A stretch of DNA of 64,000 bases. It comes from Cynocephalus volans. Taxonomy: Eukaryota; Chordata; Mammalia; Dermoptera; Cynocephalidae. The stretch lies in the NCBI RefSeq assembly GCF_027409185.1, contig NC_084463.1, positions 111,276,133-111,340,132 on the forward strand, read 5' to 3'. Both the position numbers and the translations under genes were made by a program. Below the pieces are notes generated by a model. That model did not search any database. It had not been told where the DNA came from and worked only from the letters and a program-made list of their open reading frames with translations. Each line of letters opens with the position of its first letter. The stretch's first letter is position 1. Positions 34,380 to 46,985 of the stretch are shown here, piece after piece.

Positions 34380-34851
34380 TTATCCTTGGAGGAGGGGTTT
34401 GCTATGCATCTAGCCTCAGCTGGACGGCAAAGAAACAGATAATCCAAAGGTGTTCTGCCGTTTGCACATCCTAAAAAAACTAACCCAAGGAACCAAGGCC
34501 TCACTTTGCATTTGGCTGTTGAGACAAGGCCAGGTGACCAGGAGGTACATCGTCTTATGCCACTGAGGACCTAGTGACCTTCTGGAGGGCAATGGAAAAT
34601 GATTGGGATGAGTGTATCTGCTGCTCCAAGTCCCGTACCAGACTGGCTTGCCTCCTTCTCTGAACCTTGCCGTTTTTAAGAGTCAGTCTTTCCATAGGCC
34701 TAGTGCCCTAGGCTGCCCTTGACTTCATTGTTAGCGAGTAAGAAATGCTGAGAGCACAGGCCTAGTTCCGGGTACCTGCAGTCTGGCTGTGAGCTTGGTG
34801 CGAAAGGCAGAGCAATGACTAAACCAGAGCAGTACTAAAAATGGGGAGTCA
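34380..34851. other. Unique sequence
   Basis: No repeat recognised before the large L1 begins. Confidence 0.4.
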
Positions 34852-35254
34852 TTTTTTTTAATTTAAATTTTTATTGTGAGATAATTATAGATTCACATGC
34901 AAAGAAATAATACACAGAGATCCCCTGTACTCTTTACCCATTTCCGTCCAAAGGTAACATCTTGCAAAATATCAAAGTCAGGATGTTGATACTTATACAG
35001 TCAAGATGCAGAACATTTCCATCACCTCAAGAATCCCTCCTGTCACCCTTTTACAGCCACACTCACTTCCCTCCTCCCCCAGCCACTCTTTAACCATGAC
35101 AACCACTCACCTCTGCTCCATTCCTATAATTCTGTCATTTCAGTTATATTATATAAATGAAATCATACAGTATGTTACCTTTTGGGATTGACTTCCCCCC
35201 CTACTCAGCATAATTCTATGGAGATTCATTCAGGTTGTTGTGGGAATAAATAGT

Positions 35255-35758
35255 CTATCCCTTGCTAGTCTTCTTACTCTATCAGTAAACTAAAGAGAGG
35301 ATTGAAATTGTTAATAGCATTATATGTCACTTCAACTGCTTTGAGGCATTCTGGAAACTGAAGTCACTAGACACTTGGTAAAGACAGAAGGTAGAAGATT
35401 CTACTGCAAAGGTGGCCAAATCACTTAAAGACATCTATCTTTGGTGTAAAAATTGAGTTTCCACAACAGTAACTATGTTATGCAATACAGAAGCTTATGA
35501 ATATGCACGTCTTGTACTCTAAGACAGAGACAAGTAAATAATGTCTTTTTAAAGTGATTTGCAGTCCAATCTCCATACCTATTCCATTTACGATACCATG
35601 CAGTAATCACCCTGGTGTTAATGTTCAATAAATAAATTTTGAATTGAATATTTAAAAAGGTTTTTGTAAATTAAAAAGTAATTTTCTAGTGTAACCATTT
35701 TTGTAATTTCAAAGAATCATAGACTTTAAAAATAAAAGGTGCCCTACATTAAAAAAAA
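35255..35758 (+). pseudogene. Processed retrocopy of an unidentified mRNA 3' end
   Basis: About 500 bp interrupts continuous L1 3' UTR between 'caggttgttgtgggaataaa' and 'gtctgttctttttttttaac', where intact L1s read straight through. It ends with the polyadenylation signal AATAAA (35731-35736), 14 nt, then A8 (35751-35758). The flanks 'aaatagtctat' and 'aaaaagtctgt' look like a decayed target duplication. These are hallmarks of L1-driven retroposition of a polyadenylated transcript. All frames are full of stops, so only 3' UTR seems to have been copied. I do not recognise the parent gene. An unknown 3'-UTR-like SINE or LTR fragment is less likely. Confidence 0.65.
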
Positions 35759-36631
35759 GTCTGTTCTTTTTTTTTAACATTGAGTAGTATTCCAGCAATT
35801 CCAGATTGTTTAATCATTCCCCCATTGAAAGACATCTGAGTTGTTTCCAGTTTTGAGCTGTTATGTATATGTTATGAATAAAACTGCCATAAACATTCAT
35901 ATACAGGTTTTTGTGTGAACATAAGTTCATTGTTCTGGGATAAATGCATAGGAGTGCAACTGCTAGATTGTATGGTAGTTGCATGTTGACTTTTGAAAGA
36001 AACTGTCAAACTGTTTTCCAGAGTAGCAACGTCATTTTACATTCTCACCAGCAATGTATGTGACTCAGTTTCTCTGCATTCTCATGAGCATTTGGTGTTG
36101 TTGCTATTATTTATTTTAGCCGCTCTGACAAGTGTGCAGTGATATTGCGGTTTTCATTTTCATTTCCCTAATGGGTAGAGAAGTTTATTGAATGTGTTTA
36201 CATGTGCTTATTTGCCATCTGTACATTCTCTTTGGTGACATGTCTCTTTTGCCCATTTTCTAATTGGATTGTGTGTTTTTATACTATTGAGATTTGAGAG
36301 TTCTTTATATATTCTGGATAAAGTCTTTTGTTGAATAAATGGTTGGCAAATATTTTTTCCTAGTCTGTAGCTTATTTATTTATTATTATTATTTTCATCT
36401 TCTTAATAAGGCTTTCACAGAGGAAAAAGTTTAAAATTTTGATGAAGTCCAACTTATCAAGTTTTCCTTTTGTGGATTGTGGTTTCGGTGTCAAGTTTAA
36501 GAACTCATTGCCTAGCCCTAGATTCATAAGATTTTTCTCCTAAAAGTTTTATAGTTTTATATTTTACATTCATGTCTATTAGCTCATTTTGAGTTAATTT
36601 TTGTATGATGTGTGAGACATAGTCAGGGTTC

Positions 36632-36650
36632 TTTTTTTTTTTTTTTTTTT
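36632..36650 (+). repeat. T19 homopolymer inside L1
   Basis: Uninterrupted T run between the 3' UTR and the ORF2 end of the large L1. It may mark expansion of an A-rich L1 segment. Confidence 0.85.
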
Positions 36651-39600
36651 GGTCTGTGGATGTCCAATTGCTCCAGCACCATTTATTGAGAAGGCAATCT
36701 TTCTTTCATTGAATTGCTTTTGCACCTTTGTCAAAAATCAATTGGGCATTTTGTATGGGTCTATTTCTGGATTCCCTATTCTGTTCCATTGATCACTGTG
36801 TCTGTCCCCCTGCTAATAATACCACAGAGTCTTGATTAGCATAGCAAGGTAATAAATCTTGAAATTGGATAGATGGATTCCTTTCCCTTTATTCTTCTTT
36901 TTCAAAATTGTTTTAGCTGTTCTTGTTCTTTTACCTTTCCATATAAATTTTAAAATAATCTTGTCTATGTCTACAAAAAATCTTGTTGGAATTTTGGTAA
37001 GAATTGCATTAAACCTGCATATCAATTTGGAGGAGAATTGATATCTTTATTATGTTGAGTCTTCCAGTTCATGAATATAAAGTATCTCTCCATTTATTCG
37101 ATTCTTCTTTGGTTTCTTTCATCAGTAGTTTTTAGCACGTAAGTCCTCTACTTGTTTTGTTAGATTTAGACTTGAATATTTTATGCTTTTGAGCAATTGT
37201 AAATGGAATTATATTTTTGGTTTCTATGCCCACACATTCATTGCTAGTATATAGAAATACAATATTTTTTTGTATATTCATCTGATATCCTGCGACCTTG
37301 CTAACCTCACTTAATAGTTCTAGGGGTTATTTTGCAGATTCCTTGGTATTTTCTACATAGACAGTCATGTCATCTGCAAGTAGGAAGATTATTATTTCTT
37401 TCTTTCTGGTCTGTGTGTCTCTCCTCTCTTCCCCTCTCCTCTTTTTCCTTGCCTTATTGCACTAACGAGAACTTTCCAGCACTGCTTTTCATGTTTTTAT
37501 GTTGAATAAAAGTGGTGAGAGTGTACATCTTGCCTTGGTCCCAATTTCAGGGAGAAAGCATTCAGTTTTTCACAATGAAGTATGTTAGCTGTAGGTTTTT
37601 TGTGGATGCCCTTTATCAAATTGAGGAAGTTTCCCAATTTTCCTATTTTCCTGAGAGTTTTTTTAAAAATGGTGAATGGGTGTTGAATTTAGTCTAATGC
37701 TTTTTCTGCATTGATTGATATGATCATGTATTTTTTCTCTTTTTGCCTGTTAATATGACAGATTATGTTGATTGATTTCAGAATATTGAATCAGCCTTGC
37801 ATCCCTAGAATAAACCCCACTTGGTTGTGGTGTATGGCTTTTTATATATTGAGGAATTCTATTTGCTACTATTTTGGTAAGAATTTTTGTGTCTATATTC
37901 ATGTGTAATATAGGTCTGTAGTTTTCTTTTCTGTACTGTTATTTTTCTGGTTTTGGTAGGAGAGTAGTATTAACTTCAGAAAGCATATAGGGAAGTATTC
38001 CCTTCTCTTCTGTTTCCCGGAAGAGATTGTTACAATTGGTGTTAATTCTTCATAAAATGTAACTATCTGTGTCTGGAAATTTTCTTTCTCAGTTTTTAAA
38101 TTTTGAATTAAATTTCCTTAATAGTTACAGTGCTATTCAAACTGTCTATTTATATTGGGTGAATTGTGGCAATTTGTGTTTTCCAAGAAATTGATCCATT
38201 TTGTGTAACTTGTCAAATATATGTGTGTAAAGTTGTTCTTAGTATTCCTTTATTATCCACTGATGTCTGCAGTGTTTGTAGTGATGTCCCCTGTTTAATT
38301 CCCAATACTGGTAATTTGTGTCTTCTCTTTTTTTTCTTTGTCAGTCTTGCTAGAGGTTCGTAAATTTTATTAATCTTTTCAAATACCCAGCACTGTGTTT
38401 GATTGATTTTCTCTGTTTTTCTCCTTTCAATGTCATTGATTTCTGATCTTTATTATTTTCTTTCTTCTAACTTGCCTTAGGTCTATTTTGCTTTTCTTTT
38501 TCTAGGCTTTTGAGGTGAGAATTTAGATGATTAATTTGAGAACTTTCTTCTTAATGTAGTACTTAATGTTATAAATCTTTCTCTCAGCACTGTTTTAGTT
38601 GTGACCCACAAATTTTCATGTGTTTTATTTTCATTTTCATTTAGTTCCATGTACTTTTAAAATTTCCTTTGAGACTTTGTCTTTAATCCATGAATTATTT
38701 AAAAGTGTGTTATTTATTTTCCAAGTGTTTGGAGATCTTCCTTTTACCTTTCTGTTATTGATGTCAAGTTTCATTCCAGTGTGGTTAGAGAATGCCCTGT
38801 ATGATTTAAATTTTTAAAATATGTTGATGTTTGTTTTATGGCTCAGAATAGGGTCAGTGTTGATATATGTTCCATGCACACTTGAAAAGAAAGCATATGC
38901 TGCTTGAATGGGTGTTCTATAAATGTTGATTAAAATCTCTTTGATTAATGGTATTCTTGGGTTTTTACTCATTTTTCCTGATTTTTTTCTGTCTGCTCAT
39001 TCTATCAATTGTTGAGAATGCGGTATTGAAATCACCAACTACAATCTTGAATTTATCTGTTTCCCCTTTTATTTTTATCAGCTTTTTCACATATTTTACA
39101 GCTCTACTGTTTGGTGCATACCCATTTAGGATTGCTGTAATTTCTTAGTGGGTTGACCCTTTTATCATTATATAGTGTCTCTCTATATCTCTGATAATTT
39201 CTTTTTTGCTCTGAAACCTACTTTATCAAATGTTAATATAGTCACTCCTGCTTTCTTTTGCTTAATGTTTGTATAATATATCTTTTTATTTCCTTTTACT
39301 GTCCCCCTGCCTATATAATTATACTTGAAGTGAGTCTTTTAAAGACAGCATATGACTGAGTCATATTTTTTAATCCACTCTGACAATCTCTGTTGTTTGT
39401 TTGGTGGATTTTGACCATTTACATTTAATACTTAATGTAATTATTGATTTGTTAGAATTTGTCTGCCATTTTATTTGATTTTTTGTTTTCTTTCTTCATC
39501 TTTCATAATTCTGTTTTCTTTTTTATTTTGCCTTGCTGTGTGACTTGAACATTTTTTAAAATTTCATTTTGATTTATTTATAATATTTTTTAGTGTATCT

Positions 39601-40555
39601 CTGTGTTGCCTTTTTAGTGGTTGCCCTAGCTATTGCATTATATATACATATAACGATCAGTCTACAGGTGTCATTATTTTACCAGTTTGAGCAAAATGTT
39701 GAAAATCTTACCTTCTTTTATGTTTCTTTAATTTCTCCCATTTACAGTATAATTATCTTAAATATTTCCTCTACATATATTTAGAACCACATTAGACAGT
39801 GTTATAATTTTTGCTTCAATTCTCAAGCATAATTTAGAAAACATGAGAGGAAAAAGAAACTCTATTGTACATATCCTTACTTTTGATTATCATGTTCCTT
39901 TTTCTACCTTGATGTTCCAGAGGGATTTTGTTTTTTAAATCATTTCCTTTTTGTTTAGAGAATGTCTTTTAGGATAGATCTGCTTCTGACAAATTTTCTT
40001 TGTTTTCATTCATCTAAAAATGTATTCTTTCCCCCTTCATTCCTGAAGAATATTTTCACTGTGTAAAGGATCTGAGTTGACAGTTCTTTTCTAAAATGAG
40101 CACTTGAAAAATGTTGTACCACTTCCTTTTGGCCTCCATAGTTTTGGATGAGAAATCCACTGTCATTTAAAATGCTTTTCTCATATATATAATGTATTAT
40201 TTCTCTCTTGCTACTTTCAAACTTTTTTTTTGTCTTTAGTTTTTATAAGTTTAACTGTGATATGCCTTGATGTGAATTCTTTGTGTTTATTCTGTTTGGG
40301 GTTCACTCAGCTTCTTGAATCTGTAGGTGTATGTCTTTTGCTAAATCTGGGAAGTTTTCATCCATTATTTCTTTGAATACTTTTTTATATATCCCTGTTT
40401 TACTCTTTGTCTGACTATAATGACAAAAGTGTTAGATGTTTGGTCATAGTCTCACAGGCTCCTGAGGTTTGTTAATTTTTTTTTAGTTTATTTTCTCTCT
40501 ATTGTTTAGACTGGGTAATTCCTATTGTTCTATCTTCCACTTCATTGATTTTTTT

Positions 40556-41449
40556 TTGAACTTATTTTTTATTGTAATATAGTTGTTTGTACATATCTGT
40601 GGGGTACAGTGTTGAATATCAATACCTGTGTGCAATACATGATGCTTAAATCAAGATAATTAGTATATTCAACATTGTACCATTATACAATGTAATCATT
40701 TTTCATGTCCCTTTGCCAATTATTCCCTTCCCACCCCCTTTCCCACCTCTGGTAATCCCAGTTCTGTTCTCTCCTTTTGAAAGTTCAATGTATTATTGTG
40801 ATTGTTGTATCTTTCTCTCTTTTTAAATTTATTTGTTTATTGTGTAGCTTCCACTTTTGAGTGAAAGCATGAAGTATTTCTCTTTCTGTGCCTGCTTTAT
40901 TTAACTTAACATGGTATTCTCTAAGTTCATCCATGTTGCTGTGAATGCAGTATTTCATTCTTTTTTTATGGCAGAGTTATATTCCATTGTGTATATATAC
41001 AACATTTTCCTTATCTAGTTGTCTGATGATGGACATTTAGGTTGGTTCCAATTCTTAGCTATTGTAAATAGAGCTGCAATAAATATGGGAGTGCAGGCAT
41101 CCCTTAGACATGATGATTTTCATTCTTTTGGGTATATACCCAGCAGTGGAATTGCTGGATTATATGGCAGTTCTATCTGTAGTTGTTTGAGGAATCTCCA
41201 TACCATTTTCCATAATGGCTGCACCAGTTTACAGTCCCACCAACAGTTTGTAGGAGGGTTCCCTTTTCTCTGCATCCTGGCTGGCACTTGTTATTTTCTG
41301 TCTTTTTGATAATAGCCAATCTAACTGGGGTGAGATAAGTTTTGATTTGCATTTCCTTGATATTGAGTGATGTAGAGCATTTTTGCATGTGTCTGTTGGC
41401 CTTATGTATATCTTCCTTTGAGAAATGCCGATTCAGCACAGCCTTACAA
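40556..41449 (-). mobile_element. Younger 5'-truncated L1 nested in the old L1
   Basis: Reverse L1 3' end: 'tgtacatatctgtggggtac', 'catccatgttgctgtgaatg', 'tatacccagcagtggaattg', 'ttttccataatggctgcacc', 'tctaactggggtgagataag'. Poly(T) lies on the left. Perfect 18-bp duplications cacttcattgattttttt flank it (40538-40555, 41450-41467). The clean duplication shows it is much younger than its host. It resembles the L1MA/L1PB group. Confidence 0.95.
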
Positions 41450-41889
41450 CACTTCATTGATTTTTTTCCCTCTTCTGTCCCCTCAATTTTGCTGATGAGC
41501 CCATCCACTGAGATTTTTTATTTTGGTTATTGTGTTTTTCAGTTCTAAGATTTCCATTTGGTTCTTCCTTATATCTTCTGTATCTTTGCTAAGACTTTTT
41601 ATTTCTTTGCTGAGGCTTTCGATTTTTTTTTAAATCAAGTATGTTTGTAATTGCTCATTAAAGCTTTTTAAAAAATCATGGCTGCCTTAAGATCTTTGTC
41701 AGATAATTCTAACATTTTGTTCATCCTGGAGTTGGTGTCTTTTGATTACATTTTAAAATTCAGTTTGAGATTCCTCATTCTTGATATGACAAGAGATTTT
41801 CATTTGAAATCTGGACATTTTTGTCTTATGTTATATGGCTCTGGATCTTATTTAAACTTCCTGTTCTAATAGGCTTTCTCTGTCACAGC

Positions 41890-42170
41890 ACTGGTGTGGG
41901 AAGGGGCTATTACCTCATTACTGCTAGGTGGAAGTAAAGATGCAGGTTATCCATTAGGCCTCTGTTGACACCCTAAGGGGTAGCCTGTTACTGCTGGGCA
42001 ATGATGAAAGTCTTGACTCCACTAGGCCTCTTTGATACCTCTCCGGTGAGTAGTAGAAGGATGCCTCATTACTGCTGGGTGGGGGTGAAAGTCCAGAAGC
42101 TTCATATGGTCTCCTCTGACATTGCAGGAGGGTGGGAGCATTAGTGTCCAGTGGGGATGTTAGTCCCAAC
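41890..42170 (-). repeat. L1 5' UTR internal tandem repeats
   Basis: Three diverged copies, spaced about 75-85 bp, of a unit holding 'cctcattactgctgggtgg', 'tgaaagtc' and 'ctaggcctctgttgaca'. Typical of old L1M 5' UTRs, which carry tandem promoter-like units. Confidence 0.75.
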
Positions 42171-42216
42171 TCTCTACTTGTTCTTTGACACCATCCTGGC
42201 TGAGGTGTTAGGGTGC

Positions 42217-42652
42217 TGTGATTAATTTATTTGTCAACTTGACTAGGCTAAGTGGTGCCCAGATAACAGTATTTCTGGGTGTATTTATGCGGTGTTTCCA
42301 GGAGAGATTAACATGTGAATTGGTAGATTGAGCAAAGAAGATCTGCCCTCACCATTGTGAGCAGACATTATCCAATTTGTTGAGGGCCTGAATAGGACAA
42401 AAAGGCAGAGGAAGGGCAATTCTCTTTTTTCTTGAGCTGGGACATCCATCTTATCCCTCTGTAAGATATTGGGGCTTGTGGTTCTCAGGCTTTCAGTCTT
42501 GGACTGAATTACACCACCAAGTTTTCTAGCTTACAGATGGCAGATTGTGGGACTTTTTGGCCTCCATAATTGCATGAACCAATTTCCACAATAAATATCT
42601 ATATATCTTTGTCTTATTGGTTCTGATTCTCTGGAGAACGCTGACTAATACA
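42217..42652 (+). mobile_element. MLT2-type ERVL solo LTR
   Basis: Complete LTR from 'tgtgattaatttatttgtca' through 'gagattaacatgtgaattgg', 'ggcctgaataggacaaaaag', 'gcctccataattgcatgaac', 'cacaataaatatctat' (polyadenylation signal) to 'gagaacgctgactaataca'. It splits the L1 5' UTR. No viral genes. Confidence 0.9.
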
Positions 42653-43100
42653 TGCACTTGGCTATAGCCTCACATCAGTGAAGTCTAGGCTTCCCACTCA
42701 ACATTTGCTGGCATAGTTGGGAATGGGGTCACAGATATTTTTTATGTAGTGTTTGTCTGGGGTGGAGTGGTCATTGTCTAAAAGGTTTTTGTCTTACTAG
42801 GCTGCTCCTTTTCTGACTTTCTGGCTAGGGAGGGTAGGCTTTTTGGTCTGTACCTCTTGGCATTTTCAGCTTGCTGGCTTCTTTAGCTCCATGTCTAGCA
42901 TATAAGAGGCAAAAATAAAACCCAGGGAACTCATCATCATGTAATTTCTTGGTTCCAAGGTCTCTACTGATCTTCCTACTTCTCTCATCTGTCTCACTCT
43001 TCTTTGGTTTGTTTTTGAACACGATGTCAAATGGCTTTAGTTATACATAGCAGGAGGAATAGGGAAAATGTGCTTACTCTATCTTCCCAGAAGTGGAAGT

Positions 43101-44220
43101 GCCCCTATCTGGGGAGAGATTTTTGGATTCAGAAGACATCATTGAGAGGTCCCAACTCAAGTGAATCGTGGTCACCTCTGCCATGGAGCACTCATTGAAT
43201 ATTCTCCTATGCCAGTCTTGGGATACTCCATTCACCTCACATATCTGTAATTCAGATACTGGCCTCTGCTTGCTTTGGGGATTGGCACTGTAGGCTATTT
43301 TATGCATGGGAGGAAATTTTCAGCTGCAAGTGTCGGAGAACTTTCTTATGCTTAGTTGTTCTCCAATGGGAAACCTTTCCCTGGAGAATGTGAATTCCTC
43401 ATTCTTTGAAATATCCAAGCAGAGGCTGAAAATCCTGGGTTAGGAAGGAGGAGGCACTTGACAAATTCTAGTTCTAAGATTGTAAAATTGTGAGTTCACT
43501 GGCTCTTTTATGGATGAGCTCCTGGGGGATGGAGGTAAATTTTCCATTTGTCTGATCCAGGGTCTCTTTTGGACTTTGCACACAAAATGCTCAGTTTGTG
43601 TCACTAACAGAGGGTGGCTAAGTGGCTGAATGACTGAGGTAGGGTCTAGCTGGTGTCCATCCAAACCAGCTACATTTAAACACATGGCAGGGAGGTGAGC
43701 AGAGGTGGCTGATATCTAGATTATGCTGTGGACTGGGGAAGAGTCTTAATGCCAAACTCCACCTGCCCCCATCCTGTAATTACATACTGCTTAGTCAGTG
43801 CCAGCAAAGATGGGCAGGCTTAAAACTCACAGCACAGAAAACCCCCCTAGAGAATGTATAAGCATTCACCTTGCCTTTCCACTTCATTCTTGGCTCAGAG
43901 CAGCTGGTCTCTCCTGGATCTCCTTACAGCATGAGGGCCATATAGATACCCAAGGCTCAGATTTAAGGATTTATAAGTCCATTAGGTAGGAAAGAGAACC
44001 AGGTGATAGAAAAAGCTGGGTCGGCACTTTTCTTCTGAGCTATGTGCAGACATCAGCTAATTAAATAAACCCATTAGGAAAAGAACATTGAAGAATCCTT
44101 TCAAGAGCATGGAGGTCCTCTGGAGGAAAGAAAATTTTATGACTAGGAGAGGGATTTAGGAATCTCTGGGGGAAAGTGTCTCTTCTAAATGATTTCTTCA
44201 AAAGAAATACAAAAATTACT
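43101..44220. other. Unique sequence
   Basis: No repeat family or exon recognised. Confidence 0.4.
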
Positions 44221-44224
44221 GTGT

Positions 44225-44440
44225 TCCAGGCATTTTCATATAGTTAACTTTCATTCAGTTAAATTTGATGGCAAGTGGGTGACTTAATCATTGTTATCTC
44301 AGTTTTCAGATAAGGAAACAGGATTTAAGAGGTTGAGCAATTTCTCTAAGGTCACACAGCTGACAAGCAACAGAGCTGTGATATGCACCTTGGCTTGTCT
44401 GGCCCCACAGATCACGTTTTCATCATACCACCATTCTAGC
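44225..44440 (-). mobile_element. MIR SINE
   Basis: 'cagataaggaaacaggattt', 'ctctaaggtcacacagctga', 'acagagctgtgatatgcacc' match reverse MIR. The left part is diverged. Confidence 0.8.
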
Positions 44441-44648
44441 TTTGCTAGGAGGAGAGGACCAAGGGGAGAACTTTGTGGAGATTTGCTTTGGAGGCACCAG
44501 GCATAGGAAGATAAAGAAGGAAATGAATGCGTATTTTTTTAGATTTACTTACATTTATTGCTTTCTTTGGTCATTATTTCTTCTTGCAATTCATACCTTC
44601 TACTTGTGATCATTTTTCTACTGCATGAAGGATGTCCTTTAGTGAATA

Positions 44649-45311
44649 TGTCAGTCAGGGTCTAATCAGGAGAGAGATACCACACATTAATTCAAGCAGG
44701 AAAAGTTTACCATACATAATGAGGAATAGGATGGTAAAGCATTGGTAGTAAGTCATAAAGAGAACTTTAAAGAATATAGGAATAGCAGATATAGGGAGCT
44801 CCACCACTCCCAGAGCTGAGATAGAGGCTCCAAGGAAGAAGTCCTGTAGGGCTGAGATCTAGACCTCATAGGAGAGAGTATGGCCATGGCTTACTGACTG
44901 GCAGAGAAGTCGATGTGGTGCTGCACTCGTGGAACGTGCTGGAAATATGTCCCAGGTTGCCAGGGAAAGCTATTCATCAGAAGACATCTCTCCAGAGATG
45001 GTCCACTGTGAAGTCACCTGACGGAGTTGTTGGAGGAAGCCATTGGCTGCTAGATGGTGCTGACTGCCATGCCCTGGAGGAGGCTGGTGCTGAGCACACT
45101 CCTGGAGCTTTCTGAGAAGTCGTGGACTGGAATCAGAAAGGAAAATCCCTATATCCTGCAATATCCTTCCAGTGCCCTCTATTGACAATCACATGATGCC
45201 AGCTTAACATGATGACAGGTGGCAGAAGAAAAATATTTAAAGAGCCTATCTCCATCTTTTCAGAGTAGGACAAAATGGAGCTGAGAGACAATAAAGTTGA
45301 TAGCTGGCACA
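44649..45311. mobile_element. ERVL-like solo LTR, family not named
   Basis: Starts 'tgtcagtcagggtctaatca' and ends 'gagctgagagacaataaagt...tagctggcaca', both familiar LTR ends. Internal 'ccaccactcccagagctgag' and 'ccttccagtgccctctattg' also fit. Minus-strand TCAATAGAGGGCACT (about 45170-45184) is a weak CTCF-like match. No viral coding sequence. Confidence 0.65.
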
Positions 45312-45329
45312 CTGAGGGTCTTCTGATGA

Positions 45330-46790
45330 CACCTGTCTCAATTTTTATATGTCTGAAAATTTTACCCCCATTCTTGATGGACATTTGCTGGGTGTACAAT
45401 TTAATTTTTTTCTAAGCATGTGAAGATATTCCACTGTCTTTTGATTATGTGTCTATCTTCTTTTCCTCTAGTTATCTTAAAGATTCTTTCTTTGCCTTTG
45501 CTGTTTTGTAGAGTCACTATGATATGTCCAAGGGTGAATTTTGTTTTAATTATTTTGCTTGGAATTTGCTGAATCTGAAGATTAATGTCTTTTTAGTCTT
45601 AGAAAAGTCTCATCCATTCAACTCTTCAAATAATGCTCCTCCTTATATCTCTCTTCTCTCCTTTTGAAACTTTGGTGAGATGTGAGTTAAACCTTTTTAC
45701 TTTAGCCTCCATGTCTCTTAACCTTTCTTTCATATTTTTAAGAATTTTTTGCTTCTTTTAAACTTTTTACCAAAGTTTCACTTCGGGTATATTTTTCAGA
45801 TTTGTCTTAGAGTTGACAAAATCTCTCTTTAGGTGTATCTAATAATGTTACATTCATTCATTGACTTTTGATTCAATTATTATATTTTTTGCTTGTGGAT
45901 GTATATTTGGTTATTTTTTCAAATTTGTTTGGTCATGTCTGTAGTTCTCCCTACTTGTATAATCAATTCTCTTTTTTATCTCTAAACATATTAAATATAT
46001 CTTATATTTTGTGTCACGTAATTCTAATATCTGAAGTCTTTATGGGTGTGAGGAGGCTGGTGTTATTTCTACTGGCTTTTGCTCATGGTATCATATTTCC
46101 TTGTGTACTATGCTTTTTTTTGAGTATAGCCACATATTCTTTGTAACTTTATCTTTAGGAATTATGAGAGGCCTGGGTTGAAGATGAGTTTCTCCAGAAA
46201 GGATTTTTGTTTGATTCTGGCAGGCTCCTAGGGAGCACTATTAAAATAAGGGAATTCTTCCGGGTCTTCTTTAAGCATGAGGTTTTGTGAACAATCCAGG
46301 AAACATCAATTTGAGTTTCAAATCCCTCTTATGGCCTGGGTTTGTAGCTGGAATTCTCAGAAATTTTTGTTCTCTCCACCTAGCAGCCAAGTTCTGAGGT
46401 AGTCAACTTTATTCACTGTCCCTTCTTGTGAGGTGGTGGGCTGTTATTTCAACTTCGCCCTTACACTGAGGATACAGCCTTTTGAGTTCCTAGCTTTCTG
46501 CAGGGGTAGTAGTCCTCCTACAGACTCCCCACTTTGGATGGGCCACAGTCTTTGTCTCTGGTTTCCTGTGAACTGCTGGGCCATGAATATTGAAGCTTAA
46601 GGTTACTAGGCTTGCCAAATGCCTGCAAGGGAATGTTGGTTTCAAAGTTCTCTCTAGGTTTCCACCTCTACTTAGTTTTTGACCTCTGATAATTGTTCAC
46701 TTTCTTCTTAACACATTCATTTCTGTCCTCTATTTAGCATAGTTGGAGAGTTCGATAGAATATCTAGTCTGCTACAATACCAGAAACGAT
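45330..46790 (-). mobile_element. HAL1/L1M-like LINE 5' half
   Basis: Reverse LINE ORF1 and 5' region: 'tgatatgtccaagggtgaat', 'gcttggaatttgctgaatct', 'tttagcctccatgtctctta', 'cacgtaattctaatatctga'. Non-coding debris. The right border is uncertain. Confidence 0.65.
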
Positions 46791-46794
46791 AGTT

Positions 46795-46985
46795 GAGCTA
46801 GGCTAGACAGAATGCCACACTTGGTTCTCACAATAATCTTAGTACTATTAACTCAATTTTTTCGGCTCAGGAAACTGAGGCTTAAGGAGGTCACATAGGC
46901 AGCAAGTGGCAGAGCAGGGAAGGGGACTTAAATCTACATCTTCCGGCTCCACTTCATCCTTTCTTCTCTCCACCACACTTCTCTG
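46795..46985 (-). mobile_element. MIR SINE
   Basis: 'ctcacaataatcttagtact', 'cggctcaggaaactgaggct', 'gcagcaagtggcagagcagg'. Confidence 0.85.

Larger units (their letters stand above)
34852..43100 (-). mobile_element. Nearly full-length ancient L1M, with nested insertions
   Basis: Reading right to left gives a whole L1. The 5' UTR (43100-41890) has internal repeats. ORF1-region remnants span about 41870-41468 and 40537-39980. ORF2 from endonuclease to C-terminus runs about 39960-36660, and a long 3' UTR 36650-34852. A broken minus-strand frame at 36813-37025 still reads as the ORF2 C-terminal region (FFVDIDKIILKFIWKGK... KTILKKKNKGKG). Many stops and frameshifts make it inactive. Removing three insertions (a retrocopy, a younger L1 and an LTR) leaves about 6.4 kb, the usual full L1 length. 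This is rare for an old copy, as most are 5'-truncated. Subfamily L1MC to L1ME by appearance. Confidence 0.85.

Noticed and set aside
36813..37025. L1 ORF2 C-terminal-like frame as a functional protein
   Set aside because: Only about 70 codons survive between stops in a heavily mutated L1. It is a fossil.
42217..42652. Provirus with viral genes
   Set aside because: All LTRs in the window appear solitary. I saw no gag, pol or env sequence between paired LTRs.
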